The notes: a model not told the origin generated them from the sequence alone. Positions 8,519 to 17,959 are shown, counted from the first letter of the stretch. The stretch: DNA of 64,000 bases from JAHDCJ01 sp039028895 (GCA_039028895.1 JBCCHF010000003.1:62001-126000); one strand, 5' to 3'. Program-made: numbers and translations.

Positions 8519-9448
8519 CTATTCTACGATGCCGATCAGCCCTCTGAGACCCATGTCGACAACAGATTCCATCGTTCCATTGCCAATATCCAAATCGAGT
8601 TGACCATTGCCATTGTCATCTTCCCATTCAAAACTGTTGTTTATGGAGAAGGAAAGCGTTAATGAAATATCGGCCGTTTCATCACCGGTAATAACCAGTT
8701 CGTTATCCAGATCACCGGAAACCACACAAGAGCCAGGTGGTATAGCAGTAGGGAACGGGTTAACCACAGTTGTGGCACCTTCAGGTGCTTGTCCGGATGA
8801 TAATTGATTAAAATTTTCCCATGGAGCAGACAAATTCGTTTCAAAAGCCCAATATCCTTGTAACACATCGTTATCAACTGTCGTAGACATATTGCGAATG
8901 GTTATGTCATTCAAGCGCATGAAGTAGCCAAGAAATGAAGCAATCGTGCCAGATTCTCCATTAAGGTCTGGAAGACCTCCGGGGATATTAACTAGGTTGT
9001 AAACAACATCGTAATTTTGGTATGACACCGAAACCCGTAGATGACGATAGGTGCCAGGTGCGAGGTCCTTGATTGGAATTTCAAAAAACACCTCGTTCTC
9101 ACCTTTTACAATAGCGTTGTCAAAGTCAATTGCTGTTGTAAAACTATGTGGATTGGCAGCACTTGTCGCAACTTCGGCACCAGAATACAGTGCCTGCCCT
9201 GATTTGTACTGGGTGAGTTCATTGGGCACCAATTCTATATAATGCGTGCTCATAGAACGAAATGAAGGGGTTTGTGCAGCATTCCCGGCAGGGATAATCG
9301 AAGGATTGCCAAGATTGTCAAGTCTTTCCTGTATTGGATCAAACTGGAGTTTTATCTTTAATACAGGCTCAGTGCCAGGAGGAACTTCAGTACGATCACA
9401 GCCGAAGCCAATAAGGCAAATACAAATGACAAAGAGAAGATATTTCAT
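8519..9448 (-). CDS. Hypothetical lipoprotein
   Basis: 309 residues beginning MKYLLFVICICLIGFGCDRTE, a clear lipoprotein signal with Cys17. The body is beta-rich and low in Cys. Near the C-terminus it carries an acidic loop (DDNGNGQLDLDIGNG) that resembles an EF-hand-like calcium site. A central part reads ... FEIPIKDLAPGTYRHLRVSVS, typical of secreted beta-sandwich lipoproteins. The gene is convergent with the FAIM-like gene, 5 bp between stop codons, and divergent from the histidine kinase. I do not recognise the family with certainty. Confidence 0.7.
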   Translation of the reverse strand: MKYLLFVICICLIGFGCDRTEVPPGTEPVLKIKLQFDPIQERLDNLGNPSIIPAGNAAQTPSFRSMSTHYIELVPNELTQYKSGQALYSGAEVATSAANPHSFTTAIDFDNAIVKGENEVFFEIPIKDLAPGTYRHLRVSVSYQNYDVVYNLVNIPGGLPDLNGESGTIASFLGYFMRLNDITIRNMSTTVDNDVLQGYWAFETNLSAPWENFNQLSSGQAPEGATTVVNPFPTAIPPGSCVVSGDLDNELVITGDETADISLTLSFSINNSFEWEDDNGNGQLDLDIGNGTMESVVDMGLRGLIGIVE

Positions 9449-9580
9449 GGATCTGATTTTTTTGATTGATAGCGCTATAAACGGGCCAAAAAATGAAAAT
9501 CATATCATCTAAATGTAAAAATGGAAATTGATTTTTTGAAATCTTGATTCCCTTGAACTGATCATTAAATTACTGCCCTG

Positions 9581-10960
9581 ATGGTTACCATGCTAGGAAA
9601 ATGGTGGGAAACGTTCGCCAAGATTGGCATTAGCTCCAGTATGGAAGGTGATGAAGTGTCACGTATTCGGGCACTTAACCTGGCAGTTGTCTTTTCTCTT
9701 GTGCCCTGCTTCCTGGTACTCATCCCATTTTATTTTATGGATAATATGGTTTTGGTATATGGCGATTCAGCCTGTATTGTACTAGGCCTGGCATTTCTCG
9801 TGTTTAATCATTTTGGAAAGCGACACTGGATCCAGGATATTGCATTGACTGGCGTTGCGATTTCGTTAATGATTGCCTCGTTCTATATCCGCCCGATGCC
9901 ATCATATTCCATAATTATTGCTGCACTCTTTGTGTTAGTGAATTACATCATTGTTGGCCGGATAAAAAAAATGATCTATTACTTTGTACTCAGTGCAGCG
10001 ATCATTTTGATTATCATTTCTCCTCTCTTCGGACCGGCCAATTTGCATTATCCGTTTTTTAATAATGTTTTGGTTTCTTTAATTGGGCTAGGGCTTTTGA
10101 TTTTCTTCAGTTTTGTATTTGACCTTGAGTTTGAAAAAAGACAAAATATGGTCACTGACCTGCTCGAACAATTAACCATCAAAAATGAAGAACTCGAGCA
10201 AAAAGTAAAAGAACGTACAATACGCCTGCTCGACTCCAATGAAGAGCTAAAAAGAACCAATGAAGAACTGGAGCAGTTTGCATACGCAGCCTCTCATGAT
10301 CTCCAGGAACCCTTGCGGATTATTGGGAATTTTGTACAATTATTAGATAGGAAATATTCAACCCAATTAGGAGCAGAAGGTAAGGAGCTTATAGACTTTA
10401 CGGTCGATGCTGCTAAAAGGATGTCTCGGTTGATTAATGAAATATTATTGTTTTCAAGGGTTAACAAAGAAGCCCTCAAACCGATAAAAATTAAAACAGA
10501 GAAACTGATCAATAACAAGATGATGGATATGTTCTTTGTTATTGAAGAACGCAATGCTAAAATTATCAAACGTCACCTTCCGGAATACATTTATGGCGAT
10601 CCGACACAAGTTGGTATTGTAGTTTTTAACCTGATTCAAAACGGAATCAAATACAATGAATCTGATAAACCCGAGATCATTGTTGAAGGAAAAAAGGAAG
10701 GAAGCGTCCATATTCTAACAGTCCAGGATAATGGGATCGGTATCCCGAAACCATACCGGGAAAAGGTATTCGAAATGTTTAAACGGTTGCATGGCATTAA
10801 CGAATATCCTGGAACAGGTATTGGCCTCGCATTTTGTAAAAAAATAATTGAACGCCATGGTGGCAAGATATGGATAGAAGATCACGATGGTGAAGGTACC
10901 CGTATCAGTTTCAGCCTTCCTCAAAAAACTCAGGTGAGATTGGCCCAAACCGTATCTTGA
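9581..10960 (+). CDS. Orphan membrane sensor histidine kinase
   Basis: 459 residues. Six or so membrane helices fill residues about 20-180. A coiled coil follows (about 183-230, rich in ELEQKVKERT-type heptads), then a HisKA domain with phospho-acceptor His239 in YAASHDLQEPLRII, then a HATPase domain with N box NLIQNGIKYNE, G1 box DNGIGIP and G2 box GTGIGLAFCKKII. The AASHDLQEP form is typical of phytochrome-like cytoplasmic kinase modules. There is no PAS or receiver domain and no adjacent response regulator, so the partner is elsewhere and the signal is probably sensed by the membrane part. The 3' end overlaps the convergent pseudouridine synthase gene by 31 bp. Confidence 0.88.
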   Translation: MVTMLGKWWETFAKIGISSSMEGDEVSRIRALNLAVVFSLVPCFLVLIPFYFMDNMVLVYGDSACIVLGLAFLVFNHFGKRHWIQDIALTGVAISLMIASFYIRPMPSYSIIIAALFVLVNYIIVGRIKKMIYYFVLSAAIILIIISPLFGPANLHYPFFNNVLVSLIGLGLLIFFSFVFDLEFEKRQNMVTDLLEQLTIKNEELEQKVKERTIRLLDSNEELKRTNEELEQFAYAASHDLQEPLRIIGNFVQLLDRKYSTQLGAEGKELIDFTVDAAKRMSRLINEILLFSRVNKEALKPIKIKTEKLINNKMMDMFFVIEERNAKIIKRHLPEYIYGDPTQVGIVVFNLIQNGIKYNESDKPEIIVEGKKEGSVHILTVQDNGIGIPKPYREKVFEMFKRLHGINEYPGTGIGLAFCKKIIERHGGKIWIEDHDGEGTRISFSLPQKTQVRLAQTVS

Positions 10961-11583
10961 GGTATAGGAGCCTCGGCTTCAATAATTTCGTTTCGCAATG
11001 GGTGCCTGAATCTTAACTTCCAGGCATGAAGGTGGATGGACCGATCTCGATTGCCACGCCTGAAGCCATATTTGACATCTCCTTTTATTGGTGAACCTAT
11101 GGCTCCAAACTGAGCTCTGATCTGGTGGTGCCGCCCTGTTCCCAATTGGACCTCGATAAGGTGATAGCGTTCGATAGAGGCCAGTACACGATATTCCAGA
11201 ATGGCTTTTTTCGTGTGATGTAAGGGTTTGTTAAATGCAAAACTTCGATTACTTTTTGATTCTTTTCTCAGGTGGTGGACAAGTTTCCCTTTTGAGAGGT
11301 CTGGTTTTTGACCGACAACAGCCAGATACGTTTTTTCGATTTTACCGATAGCAAGCATATTCGACAGTTTGGCAGCAGTGCCTTTGTCTTTTGCGAAAAG
11401 CACCAGACCACTTGCAGGCCTGTCAATGCGATTGATCAGAAAAAGAGGTTGCATTGCCCCTTTTTCAATACTTGTCATAAAGGACTGATCACTGGTTTTA
11501 TCTGGCTGAACAGGAATACCTGCGGGCTTATTGGCAATAATGATATGGTCGTCTTCGAAAATGATGGCATAAAAATAATTCAA
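10930..11583 (-). CDS. RluA-family pseudouridine synthase
   Basis: 217 residues without an S4 domain. The catalytic motif is LINRIDRPASGLVLFAK with Asp54. GTGRHHQIRAQFGAIGSPIKGD is the second conserved motif and KPAGIPVQP lies near the N-terminus. The enzyme converts uridine to pseudouridine in rRNA or tRNA; the short single-domain form resembles RluA/TruC-type enzymes, and the target base cannot be told from sequence. It is convergent with the histidine kinase (31 bp overlap) and divergent from pheS. Confidence 0.9.
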   Translation of the reverse strand: MNYFYAIIFEDDHIIIANKPAGIPVQPDKTSDQSFMTSIEKGAMQPLFLINRIDRPASGLVLFAKDKGTAAKLSNMLAIGKIEKTYLAVVGQKPDLSKGKLVHHLRKESKSNRSFAFNKPLHHTKKAILEYRVLASIERYHLIEVQLGTGRHHQIRAQFGAIGSPIKGDVKYGFRRGNRDRSIHLHAWKLRFRHPLRNEIIEAEAPIPQDTVWANLT

Positions 11584-11602
11584 AATTGACCTTTTTTCCT
11601 TT

Positions 11603-11610
11603 TAACTTTG
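11603..11610 (+). promoter_or_regulatory. Possible -7 box for pheS
   Basis: TAACTTTG matches the Bacteroidota TAnnTTTG element and lies 47 bp ahead of the pheS ATG. No matching TTTG -33 element sits at the usual distance, so support is partial. Confidence 0.35.
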
Positions 11611-11656
11611 TTGTTTCAACTCAAATCCACGTTTTTTTTACAAATAGCAGAATCTA

Positions 11657-12676
11657 ATGTTCGATAAAGCAGAAAACCTGAAGAAGGAAATTGAAGCAGC
11701 AAGTCCGGGAAATCTGGACGAACTGGAGGCATATCGTATAAAATATATAGGCTCGAAAGGACTGGTGAAAAGCCTTTTCGGAGAGATCCGCCATATAGAA
11801 AATGAGCGGAAAAGAGAATTTGGTCAATTGGTCAATGCAATCAAGGTAATGGCAGAGACTAAATATAATGACTTAAAAACCCAGTTAAATTCTCAGTCGG
11901 CCAATGAGGTTGACATACCAGACCTGACCGCAACATCCGAGCCATTGGCTCTTGGTGCTCGTCATCCGGTATCCATCACCCTCAATCGAATTGTTGAAAT
12001 TTTCCAAAGCATTGGCTTTACTGTTGCTGAAGACAGGGAAATTGAAGATGACTGGCACAACTTTACTGCCATGAACACACCAGAGGATCACCCCGCTCGT
12101 GATATGCAGGATACCTTTTATCTCATGAACAGCACGGAAATGCTGCTGCGCACACATACATCCTCTGTACAGGCCCGGACGATGACAAGCAAACAACCAC
12201 CTATTAGAATTATTGCACCGGGAAGGGTATATCGTAACGAAACCATCTCCGCAAGATCGCATTGTCAGTTCCACCAGGTAGAAGGCCTATATGTTGATGA
12301 GGGAGTTTCTTTCGCAGATATGAAACAAACCCTGTATTACTTTGCCAAGGAAATGTACGGTGCCTCAAAGATCAGACTCCGTCCTTCTTTCTTCCCTTTC
12401 ACTGAGCCTAGTGCAGAAATGGATGTTTACTGGGGGTTGAAAGATGAAATAGATCACCGGATTACCAAAGGTACCGGATGGCTCGAGATACTTGGTTGTG
12501 GTATGGTTGACCCCAATGTATTGGAAAACTGTGGTATCGATAGCAAAAGGTACACGGGGTTTGCTTTCGGAATGGGCATTGAGCGGCAAGCCATGCTCAA
12601 ATACCGGATCAGCGATATCAGGTTGCTTTTTGAAAATGATGTCCGCTTCCTCAAGCAATTTTCTGCTGCTTTTTAG
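11657..12676 (+). CDS. pheS: Phenylalanyl-tRNA synthetase alpha subunit
   Basis: 339 residues, full length. An N-terminal coiled-coil arm (about 1-90) precedes the class II catalytic core. Motif 2 is GRVYRNETISARSHCQFHQVEG, the substrate region is RPSFFPFTEPSAEMD, and motif 3 is GFAFGMGIERQAML. It forms the alpha2beta2 enzyme with PheT, which is not in this window. A possible Bacteroidota -7 box TAACTTTG lies at 11603-11610, about 47 bp before the ATG. Downstream is a stem-loop at 12696-12713 that may end the transcript. Confidence 0.96.
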   Translation: MFDKAENLKKEIEAASPGNLDELEAYRIKYIGSKGLVKSLFGEIRHIENERKREFGQLVNAIKVMAETKYNDLKTQLNSQSANEVDIPDLTATSEPLALGARHPVSITLNRIVEIFQSIGFTVAEDREIEDDWHNFTAMNTPEDHPARDMQDTFYLMNSTEMLLRTHTSSVQARTMTSKQPPIRIIAPGRVYRNETISARSHCQFHQVEGLYVDEGVSFADMKQTLYYFAKEMYGASKIRLRPSFFPFTEPSAEMDVYWGLKDEIDHRITKGTGWLEILGCGMVDPNVLENCGIDSKRYTGFAFGMGIERQAMLKYRISDIRLLFENDVRFLKQFSAAF

Positions 12677-12695
12677 TAAAAATTCCTGAATAATG

Positions 12696-12713
12696 CTGAC
12701 CTGCCGAGGTCAG
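12696..12713. repeat. Stem-loop CTGACCT/AGGTCAG after pheS
   Basis: Perfect 7-bp stem (12696-12702 with 12707-12713), loop GCCG, 20 bp after the pheS stop. No T-run follows directly. The stem core TGACCT/AGGTCA recurs in the hairpin at 31472-31488, which suggests a dispersed hairpin family. The rest of the 292-bp gap to the next gene is AT-rich, with a possible -7 box TATCTTTG at 12750-12757. Confidence 0.5.
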
Positions 12714-12989
12714 TTAGATTTGTCAGGTAAATAAATATTTTTGCAACTATATCTTTGTTGGCATCAAAATGTCCTTACTTTTTTTTCAAATAAAGGATAA
12801 TTACTTTTGAAAGTCTTGCCGAACTTGGGATTGACCATTAAATTTTTTAATTTAATGTTTCGGTATTATTGAGATAATCCCATTGTCAAATAAACATCTT
12901 TTTATTCTGTCCTGACTTATGTGTTCAGGAATTAATAATGGTATAATGAATGAAAAGATGTTTTTTTTATGGGAGAACTAACATCAAAA

Positions 12990-15239
12990 ATGACACGAAT
13001 ATTTACCCTACTTACCGGAGCGCTTTTCGCCTTTATTTCGGGCTATGGTCAATGTGAAGGATTGCAACCCGGAGCAAACGCTACTGGTGGGGTACTTACT
13101 TGTATCAATGAAACCATTACCCTGCAGGGAGATTCTCCAACATCTAATGTTTTGTTTACCTGGATTGGTCCAAACGGATTTATTTCGAGTGAACAAAATC
13201 CTGAAGTAAGCGAGGTAGGTGCCTATTTACTAGAGGTGAGAAATCCCGCTACAGGCTGTGCATCTTATGATTTTGTTATCATTGTAGCCAATTTGGATGA
13301 ACCAGATGTATCTGCCACAGGAGGTGTTATTCCTTGTTCTAGTTCTGCAGTTCAGCTAACAGGAACTTCATCCACGCCGAATGTTCAATACACATGGTCA
13401 GGTCCTAATGGTTATACTTCAGAGAATCAAAGTCCCGTAGTCCATACCCCGGGGGCTTACTTTCTTACCGCCACCCATCCTACCTCTGGATGCGAATCTC
13501 TCGAAGAAGTGGCAGTAGGGGCCGTTCCTGGTGCTTGTTTATTGGAGCCAGTAGTGATAAATGATGTAAATGTTACCGTGAGAGGTACCAACATGACAGG
13601 GTCAGTACTTACTAATGATTACCACCCACAAGGGTATGAATTGGTATTAGAAGGTTTTAGAAGAGTGTCAGACTCTGGACCGTTTAGAGAATTTGTGCTA
13701 ATCCCAGGGCAAGGTTCCTTGTCATTAACTGACCCTTTGTCAGGGGCTTATGAGTTTGTACCTGATACTGGTTTCTCAGGGGAGACCGAGACCATGGAGT
13801 ACCAGGCTTGTGATACGGAAACCGGTCAATGTAAAAGTGCGAAACTAACCATAAAAGTTGTCAATGATTTATTGGTCAATAATCCACCAATAGCGATTGA
13901 TGATCATTTCCAGGTCGCGATGGGTACATCATTTAATGGGAAAATACTGGCTAATGATTTTGATTCAGACAATGACCCAATTACGATCAATGTGCCTTCT
14001 TCTTCTGGAATCACCAGTAATGGAGGGAGTTGGACATTAAATCCAGATAACACTTTTTCATACACGCCATTACCTGGGTTTACTGGATTTGACCACCTGT
14101 TTTTCTATGAAATTTGTGATGGCGTTTCTGGTTGCGATATTGCTGCAATTACTGTAACTGTTTTGGAGCCAGGTGCTGAAAACTTCTCAAATCCTTCAGC
14201 AGTAGATGATTGTAATTTTTCCAGACCTGGAATCCCTTCTACAAGAAATCTTTTAGCAAATGATTTGCCTGGAAGCGGATCAGAGCTGTTCTCTGTGGCT
14301 TCTCTGGGTGGAGAAATTGTTGATGCAGATGGAACTTCAGTTTTCACTGAAAATGGAGGAGTTGCCTTTATTACACAGGATGGGTCTTTTACCTATTTGG
14401 CCCCAGCTAATTATTCGGGTTCAGACAAGCTTGAATACCAGGTCTGTAATAATGAAGGAGCCTGTGATATAGGGACGGTATATCTTTTAGTACTACCAGC
14501 ACCTTGTATAGATGTGGACATTAGTGTTTGGCTGGAAGGCGCCTTCGATCTGAATACAGGCCAAATGACGACACATCTTAATATCACCCATTCAATTTTA
14601 CCGGGACAAATACCGATTAACGAAAACGTTGAACCGACTCCCCCGGGAAATCCTTACAGGGATGCTCAATGGGGCTACAACGGGACGTTTGCCGAAGAAT
14701 TTTTCATAGGGCCCTACATTAGCCCGGAAGGAAAGGCAGTTACAGATTGGGTTTTGGTTACCTTCCGTACTGGCTCAAATCCTTCCGTAGAAGTTGTAAA
14801 AGCTGCTGGATTGTTATACGAAGATGGTAGTATCAGCTTTATCGAGCCATGTTTCTTAAGATCATCAACGCCACAGGATATCTGGATTGTCATCGAACAT
14901 CGTAACCATATGGGGGTTATGACTAACGAAGCTGTAAGTATTGATGTCGGCAAACTTGTTTATGATTTCAGGCAAGATGATAGTTATAGTACCCCTTCAA
15001 GCTTTGGACAGAAAGAAGTAGCACCGGGAGTTTGGGCAATGTTCAGTGGTGATGCTGATCAGTCCGATTGGCCGAGTTATGATATCAATGGAAGTGACAT
15101 TATTCAGTGGGAAATGAATAACGGTAGTTTCAATAAATACATTAATAGCGACTTTGACCTTAACGGTGATATTAATGGAGCCGATAATATATTGTTTAAC
15201 GCTAATAACGGACTTTCGTCAACAGTGCCGAAAGATTGA
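12990..15239 (+). CDS. Secreted multidomain Ig/cadherin-like protein with C-terminal EF-hand-like module
   Basis: 749 residues from the ATG at 12990, which places the signal peptide MTRIFTLLTGALFAFISGYGQ at the very start; an ATG at 12969 would add seven residues. Two Ig/PKD-like repeats of exactly 78 residues begin at 13068 and 13302 (PGANATGG and PDVSATGG). They are followed by three cadherin-like or Big_9-like domains, each with a LxNDY or LANDF turn. A C-terminal module starting CIDVDISVWLEGAF ends in paired acidic loops (GDADQSDWPSYDINGSD and DFDLNGDINGADN) that look like dockerin or EF-hand calcium sites. Probably a surface adhesin or matrix protein. It shares both repeat and C-terminal module with the next gene. 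No classical T9SS sorting domain is evident. Confidence 0.8.
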   Translation: MTRIFTLLTGALFAFISGYGQCEGLQPGANATGGVLTCINETITLQGDSPTSNVLFTWIGPNGFISSEQNPEVSEVGAYLLEVRNPATGCASYDFVIIVANLDEPDVSATGGVIPCSSSAVQLTGTSSTPNVQYTWSGPNGYTSENQSPVVHTPGAYFLTATHPTSGCESLEEVAVGAVPGACLLEPVVINDVNVTVRGTNMTGSVLTNDYHPQGYELVLEGFRRVSDSGPFREFVLIPGQGSLSLTDPLSGAYEFVPDTGFSGETETMEYQACDTETGQCKSAKLTIKVVNDLLVNNPPIAIDDHFQVAMGTSFNGKILANDFDSDNDPITINVPSSSGITSNGGSWTLNPDNTFSYTPLPGFTGFDHLFFYEICDGVSGCDIAAITVTVLEPGAENFSNPSAVDDCNFSRPGIPSTRNLLANDLPGSGSELFSVASLGGEIVDADGTSVFTENGGVAFITQDGSFTYLAPANYSGSDKLEYQVCNNEGACDIGTVYLLVLPAPCIDVDISVWLEGAFDLNTGQMTTHLNITHSILPGQIPINENVEPTPPGNPYRDAQWGYNGTFAEEFFIGPYISPEGKAVTDWVLVTFRTGSNPSVEVVKAAGLLYEDGSISFIEPCFLRSSTPQDIWIVIEHRNHMGVMTNEAVSIDVGKLVYDFRQDDSYSTPSSFGQKEVAPGVWAMFSGDADQSDWPSYDINGSDIIQWEMNNGSFNKYINSDFDLNGDINGADNILFNANNGLSSTVPKD
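13068..13535 (+). repeat. Two 234-bp coding repeats (78-residue Ig/PKD-like units)
   Basis: Units start at 13068 and 13302, exactly 234 bp apart, each opening with a P-x-x-x-ATGG motif followed by a TW(S/I)GPNG(F/Y) core. They belong to the same family as the five units of the downstream gene. Confidence 0.75.
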
Positions 15240-15311
15240 AGCCAAAAATTATTAATAACCCCATTTACAACCGTAAACCCTTTCCACTTTTCTAACTTTT
15301 CTGCTCTCTAT

Positions 15312-15366
15312 GAGCTTGCCGAGTAAGTTAATTTCTTCTATTTTTGATTACGCTTCAGGCAAGCTC
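15312..15366. repeat. Inverted repeat between the two repeat-protein genes
   Basis: GAGCTTGCC (15312-15320) pairs perfectly with GGCAAGCTC (15358-15366) around a 37-nt loop. It lies in the 161-bp gap between the two paralogous secreted-protein genes. No T-run follows; it may be a terminator-like or mRNA-stabilising element. Confidence 0.4.
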
Positions 15367-15400
15367 TTAAAACCCAATCTGTTGACTCAACATTAAGGAT

Positions 15401-17425
15401 ATGAAACATATCTTCTTAATTCTGAGTTTTTCCATTTTTGCAAATGGGGTGGTTGCCGCACCACTCTTTAATGGAAAAACTATAATTCCGATAAACCAAA
15501 GCCCCAGCTCATTTATGAATCCAGGGGCTGAAGCCACTGGCGGCAGTATTACCTGTGTCAATTCCACCGTACAACTTCTAGGTTCGTCACCTACCCCGGG
15601 TGTGGTTTTTCTTTGGTCAGGCCCAAATGGGTTTGTTTCGGATCTGCCAAATCCAATTGTAGATATACCCGGTAACTACTTATTGACGGTAGTTGATCCG
15701 GTAACCGGATTATCATCCAGTGCGACAGCAGTTGTCGATGTAGACATGGTCATTCCTGATGTTTCGGCTACAGGAGGAACCCTTTCCTGTTCTTCTATAT
15801 TTGTCCCAATATTTGGTATCTCCAGTGTCCCTGATGCTATCTATTCGTGGACTGGGCCAAATGGCTTCACTTCAAATGCACAGGCACCTTTTGTAGGGTT
15901 TCCGGGCACTTATTCACTGACGGTAACCAACCCTGCCAATGGCTGTGAAGCAAGTGCAGATGCAGAAGTTGACCTTTTATTGTCATTCCCGGATGTTTCA
16001 GCTACTGGAGGTACAATCAACTGCATCAACTCTTCTGTCCAATTGATGGGCAACTCCTCAACACCCGGTGTAACATTTTCCTGGACTGGCCCCGCAGGCT
16101 TTTCCAGCACTGATCAAAACCCTGTTGTTGATACAGAAGGTCTTTACTACCTGACTGTATTTGATCCCGTTTCAGGCTGTAGCGCGGTCGAGATTACCTT
16201 TGTGCAAGCAGATACTGACCCACCAGGAGCCACAGCTACAGGTGGAAATCTATCATGTATTGATCCGCTGATCCTCTTGACGGCGGGCTCTCCTACTTCA
16301 GGGGTAACTTATCAATGGTCAGGACCAAATGGCTTTACATCTGAAACGCAAAGTCCACTTGTCACCGACCCGGGAAATTATGATCTGACGATTACTAATC
16401 CCGCTAATGGCTGCTTCTCTACAGCAACGGCCATTGTAACTACCGATAATGTGGGACCCGGTGCTGAAGCTATAGGAGGAACAATCTCAGCTATTTCACC
16501 TACTATCCAATTACAAGGATCTTCCCCTACACCAGGTGTTCTTTATACCTGGTTAGGTACAGGCGGATTTTTTTCTCAGGAACAAAATCCAACTGTTGAT
16601 TATCCGGGAACTTTCATTCTTACCGTAGTTGACCCAGTAACCGGATGTGCCTCTGTAGCTCTTGCTGATGTGCAAATGGTAGAAGAAATTTGCATAACCA
16701 TCGATATTGCGCTATTTCTCGAAGGAGCATACGAAACAGGCGAAAGCCAAATGAGTGCCTCCTTGAGTATAGAAAGAGGACTTTTACCAGGTCAAACACC
16801 ATCAAATCCGGTGGTGCAGCCTACGCCCGCAGGCAATCCTTATCGAGGCGCTCCATGGAATTATGAAGGGACAACAGACGAAGAAACCTATATCGGTCCG
16901 TATGTTAATGGATTGGGTCAGGCGGTCACAGACTGGGTTTTAGTTTCCTTCAGGACCAGTCCGGATGCCGATGATCAGGTCGCCCAAGCTGCAGGATTAT
17001 TATTTCAGGATGGACACGTAGAGTTCATAAAGCCTTGCCTCTTCACGACTTCTGGTCCATCATCGTATTGGATAGTAGTGGAACATCGCAATCATATAGG
17101 GATAATGACCGACTCGGCCGTTACTGTACAAAATGGTGTATTACATTATGATTTCCGGCAAACGGACAGCTATGCATCTCTTGCAAGCTTCGGCCAAAAA
17201 CAGGTCGAACCCGGTGTTTTTTGCATGTTTGCCGCAGATGGTGATCAAAACGATTTTCCCGGATTTGACATTAACGGATCAGATGCCTTTATCTGGCAAC
17301 AGGAAAATGGCCTTTTTGACGGTTATTTCATAGGTGACTTTAATCTGAACGGGGATGTAAATGGGCAAGATAATTTTCTCCAAAGCGCAAATAATGGCAT
17401 ATTCTCAATCGTGCCCAAAGACTGA
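15401..17425 (+). CDS. Secreted five-repeat Ig/PKD-like protein, paralogue of upstream gene
   Basis: 674 residues. A signal peptide (MKHIFLILSFSIFANGVVAA) and short linker lead into five consecutive 78-residue Ig/PKD-like repeats starting at residues 41, 119, 197, 275 and 353. Each has an ATGG or AIGG opening, a paired Cys in most copies, a TW(S/T)GPNGF core and a DPVTGC or NPANGC end. From about 431 a C-terminal module (ICITIDIALFLEGAY ...) matches the upstream protein and ends with EF-hand-like loops GDQNDFPGFDINGSD and DFNLNGDVNGQDN. The fifth repeat has lost its first Cys. Expected at the cell surface or in the matrix; the export route is unclear because no T9SS type A end is visible. Confidence 0.82.
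   Translation: MKHIFLILSFSIFANGVVAAPLFNGKTIIPINQSPSSFMNPGAEATGGSITCVNSTVQLLGSSPTPGVVFLWSGPNGFVSDLPNPIVDIPGNYLLTVVDPVTGLSSSATAVVDVDMVIPDVSATGGTLSCSSIFVPIFGISSVPDAIYSWTGPNGFTSNAQAPFVGFPGTYSLTVTNPANGCEASADAEVDLLLSFPDVSATGGTINCINSSVQLMGNSSTPGVTFSWTGPAGFSSTDQNPVVDTEGLYYLTVFDPVSGCSAVEITFVQADTDPPGATATGGNLSCIDPLILLTAGSPTSGVTYQWSGPNGFTSETQSPLVTDPGNYDLTITNPANGCFSTATAIVTTDNVGPGAEAIGGTISAISPTIQLQGSSPTPGVLYTWLGTGGFFSQEQNPTVDYPGTFILTVVDPVTGCASVALADVQMVEEICITIDIALFLEGAYETGESQMSASLSIERGLLPGQTPSNPVVQPTPAGNPYRGAPWNYEGTTDEETYIGPYVNGLGQAVTDWVLVSFRTSPDADDQVAQAAGLLFQDGHVEFIKPCLFTTSGPSSYWIVVEHRNHIGIMTDSAVTVQNGVLHYDFRQTDSYASLASFGQKQVEPGVFCMFAADGDQNDFPGFDINGSDAFIWQQENGLFDGYFIGDFNLNGDVNGQDNFLQSANNGIFSIVPKD
15521..16690 (+). 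repeat. Five in-frame 234-bp tandem repeats
   Basis: Unit starts at 15521, 15755, 15989, 16223 and 16457 are each exactly 234 bp apart, with no gaps between units. The DNA has diverged clearly while the protein pattern is kept, which points to old duplication under selection for domain length rather than recent slippage. Confidence 0.85.
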
Positions 17426-17444
17426 TAGGTTCATTCCATAAAAA

Positions 17445-17472
17445 AACCCGCTCAAAAAATATAGAGCGGGTT
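17445..17472 (-). terminator. Rho-independent terminator for the small lipoprotein gene
   Basis: Stem AACCCGCTC (17445-17453) / GAGCGGGTT (17464-17472) with a 10-nt AT loop. Read on the minus strand, the stem runs into a T-run (complement of the seven A at 17440-17446). It lies 35 bp beyond the stop of the minus-strand gene at 17508 and could also help stop the plus-strand gene ending at 17425. Confidence 0.8.
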
Positions 17473-17507
17473 AAAAGTGGGTTGGGTTAGAAGAGTAAGT
17501 TCCTTAC

Positions 17508-17702
17508 TTACTCAGAGTAGGCCGTGTCTTCCTCTTGACACAGCTCTTCTTTAAAATAGAAATTTTTCAATTGTTGTTTTGCCGGTTCAACCTGTACATT
17601 ACGGTTGTTATACCAGCTTCCGTTGCAGCCCCTGTTGGATACACAGGAACTAAGGCTCCCGATGACGAAAAACGTCAACAAGCCGAATACGAGTTTCTTC
17701 AT
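17508..17702 (-). CDS. Small lipoprotein, 64 residues
   Basis: 64 residues: signal MKKLVFGLLTFFVIGSLSSC with lipobox Cys20, then a short polar tail with two more Cys (one in SNRGCNGSW, one in KEELCQEE). Its reality is supported by the clear lipoprotein signal and by a terminator correctly placed and oriented after its stop codon. No family recognised. It stands alone on the minus strand between two plus-strand genes. Confidence 0.65.
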   Translation of the reverse strand: MKKLVFGLLTFFVIGSLSSCVSNRGCNGSWYNNRNVQVEPAKQQLKNFYFKEELCQEEDTAYSE

Positions 17703-17959
17703 TGCTATTACTTTTTGGTTTTTATGAAAAAAAAAGTGTAACTCGGATTCAATAATAGAATCAGACCTGAGGTTTTGTGTAAAAAAGCGTAAATCGGGAA
17801 TATAGAGTGCTATTGGTTACAAATAACGTAATAGATAACGATGGTTTTTTCATGCTATTGTCATGATAACACATTTGATGCAAAAAATCTTTAATTTGAC
17901 ATTTGAATTACAATGAAGTTGTTTGCTATATATTGGCAAAACATAATATGTAAATACCT

